A stretch of DNA of 64,000 nucleotides. Origin: Neolewinella persica DSM 23188 (GTDB taxonomy: Bacteria > Bacteroidota > Bacteroidia > Chitinophagales > Saprospiraceae). Position numbers and translations under genes: made by a program. Positions 63,601 to 64,000 of the stretch are shown piece after piece. The DNA lies in assembly GCF_000373105.1 (NCBI RefSeq), contig NZ_KB890469.1, positions 170,653 through 234,652 of the forward strand. Reading direction: 5' to 3'. Positions within the stretch are counted from its first letter, which is position 1. Each line of letters opens with the position of its first letter. The notes beneath the pieces were generated by a model, which made no database searches, was not told the DNA's origin, and saw only the letters and a program-made list of their open reading frames with translations.

Positions 63601-63940
63601 CTTTGAAAGAATTGCGTTGCCTGCCAGGGCCCAGACTGCTCCCCTGCGCGATTTTATGGTCTTCGACCTGGATGGAGATGGGCACCTGGATGTTCTGGGC
63701 ACCGGGAACATGTACGGCGCTGAAGTGGAGACCAGCCGTTATGATGCGGGCATCGGGCTAACGCTTATCGGAGACGGCCAGGGAGGATTTCGAGCCCTCG
63801 GGCCACGGCAAAGCGGCTGGTTTACGCCATTCGATGCACGTTCCATCAACGCACTCAGGACGGGAGACGGAACCTATCTGCTGGTGGGCAACAACAACGA
63901 TCGGCTACAGGTCTTTGTACGGAAAGAAGGGGGGCGTTAA
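60605..63940 (+). CDS. FG-GAP/VCBS repeat lipoprotein with UnbV/ASPIC domain
   Basis: An 1111-residue envelope lipoprotein. The signal ends VILTGC (Cys about 19). FG-GAP propeller blades with calcium-binding DxDxDG loops follow, for example GDINNDGLPDLFFSGNQ, VADLDNDGDLDAVINNV and FDADGDGDADLYVVSGG. An ASPIC/UnbV segment near residues 540-590 (IRWPNGKWTIEKNL) divides two halves. Such CRTAC1-like proteins are common in Bacteroidota and may bind surface glycans or proteins. The start is uncertain: GTG 60605 gives the best signal peptide and TTG 60563 would add 14 residues. No ATG is suitably placed. Confidence 0.85.
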   Translation: MQVFSTFSTLLFLVILTGCAQDEGKNQGYAGSEQPLFKLLNSEETGVTFANNIVEDEQYNHLRWNHVYSGAGVATGDINNDGLPDLFFSGNQVGDQLYLNKGNLKFENITLPAGIVQEEKWSTGVTFADVNNDGFLDIYVCRNDPTMDFTQRKNRLYVNNGDNTFTDRAEEMGMADMGFSIQATFFDYDNDGDLDCYVVNQPPDGRFVSRFNLDLEEGKAQWTDHFYKNLGNGKFQDITRTARIENYGYGLNVVANDLNNDGYTDLYVTNDYYEPDFLYLNNGDGTFRNDIDASIRHISNFSMGSDIGDFNNDGEPDIGVVDMAAPDHFRSKTNMASMRPKQFWQLVEDGNHYQYMANTLQMNNGNGSFSEIGFQAGIAKTDWSWSFLMADFDNDGFRDFALTNGIKRDMRNNDFQYKIKQLNEQGQTEFNVMDVIQMVPSVPISNYVYHNDGTQSNGEQALHFTDVTAAWGFDLPGFSNGMAVADLDNDGDLDAVINNVSAPASVYENTQGNQDNYVRFDLGGKRGYVAGMNAKVTIQYAGDKIQTTEITATRGYLSASETVAHFGVGEAETIEELRIRWPNGKWTIEKNLAVNQTHLIDPADAKGKETVPDVPHKLLEELNPEVVLKLTHQENKFDDFAREILLPHKQSEHGPHLATGDVNGDGREDFYFGGAAGTSGQLMLQREDGHFVPAAAQPWNADKASEDLGSLFFDADGDGDADLYVVSGGSEFNPNDKRYLDRLYRNDGKGSFKRDPAALPQLFGSGEAVAAADYDGDGDLDLFVGGRLIPGKYPTPTDSYLLENNSGKFTDATSSRAPDLTGLGMVTDALFSDYDGDGDPDLLVVGEWMKIRVFANEAGTFTDQTDRLGLADSKAWWWSIAAGDFDEDGDQDYLVGNLGRNTKYKASREKPLMVYGNDFDENGTNDVVLASYSGDQIVPVRGRECSSEQMPFIAEKFPSYEGFATSGLEGILPENTLEKAVKEQVYSFESILLKNEGDRFERIALPARAQTAPLRDFMVFDLDGDGHLDVLGTGNMYGAEVETSRYDAGIGLTLIGDGQGGFRALGPRQSGWFTPFDARSINALRTGDGTYLLVGNNNDRLQVFVRKEGGR

Positions 63941-64000
63941 GTCGGCCTTCTTACTCGAAGTTGAGTTATTATGGAACTACGTTCGTAATACTTTAAGCGT

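Overview
The window looks like the chromosome of a marine, aerobic Bacteroidota bacterium of the Saprospiria type (Lewinella/Neolewinella-like). This is inferred from several things seen here: a SusC/SusD pair with a hybrid two-component regulator, several proteins with type IX secretion (T9SS) C-terminal sorting domains, many lipoproteins, a sulfatase-rich polysaccharide locus, TAnnTTTG promoter boxes, and a tmRNA whose tag ends in YAMAA. No plasmid or prophage genes, rRNA, tRNA or CRISPR array were found. The only RNA gene I can support is ssrA.

Layout. 1-15.1 kb is mostly housekeeping: a HerA-like ATPase, a hotdog-fold protein, an ArsR repressor with a palindromic operator in front of a ZIP metal transporter, an EamA transporter, lpxB, a YqaE/Pmp3-type membrane protein, a creatininase-like amidohydrolase, an aldo/keto reductase, a DUF1684 lipoprotein, an ABC exporter, an Asp/Asn-hydroxylase-like protein and purB. 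15.1-19.4 kb carries an SGNH acetylesterase, a thioredoxin-like protein and a quinone oxidoreductase. 19.5-38.9 kb is one large polysaccharide utilization locus (PUL): hybrid sensor/regulator, sulfatase, GH29 fucosidase, SusC, SusD, a tiny membrane ORF, a second sulfatase, a 1025-residue protein with two complete sulfatase modules, and a GH10 xylanase. The set points to a sulfated, fucose- and xylose-containing polysaccharide, probably algal. 39.1-47.3 kb holds a run of secreted T9SS proteins. 47.4-64 kb returns to core functions: lipB, an ECF sigma factor and partner, an outer-membrane barrel, a membrane adenylate cyclase, a PAP2 phosphatase, a spondin-type lipoprotein, ssrA, a DUF3293 protein, yidC, a lipoprotein, tyrS and a very large FG-GAP/UnbV lipoprotein.

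The most unusual property is in the DNA between, and sometimes inside, the genes. An 18-bp GC-rich repeat (consensus GGCGCGGCCGCAGGTGCA) occurs 17 times on both strands. It punctuates intergenic regions, forms inverted pairs, and lies in frame inside lpxB, tyrS, the PUL regulator, a PAP2 C-terminus and a T9SS protein. Separate families of degenerate short repeats make up many leaders directly before start codons: a heptamer array before the sigma factor, a 31-bp array at the left edge, CTGAA-type words around arsR, and GACTAT/CCAGAC words near lpxB. A MITE-like element with about 50-bp inverted ends lies between tyrS and the last gene.

All family assignments come from reading motifs in the translated sequence. 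No database search was run.
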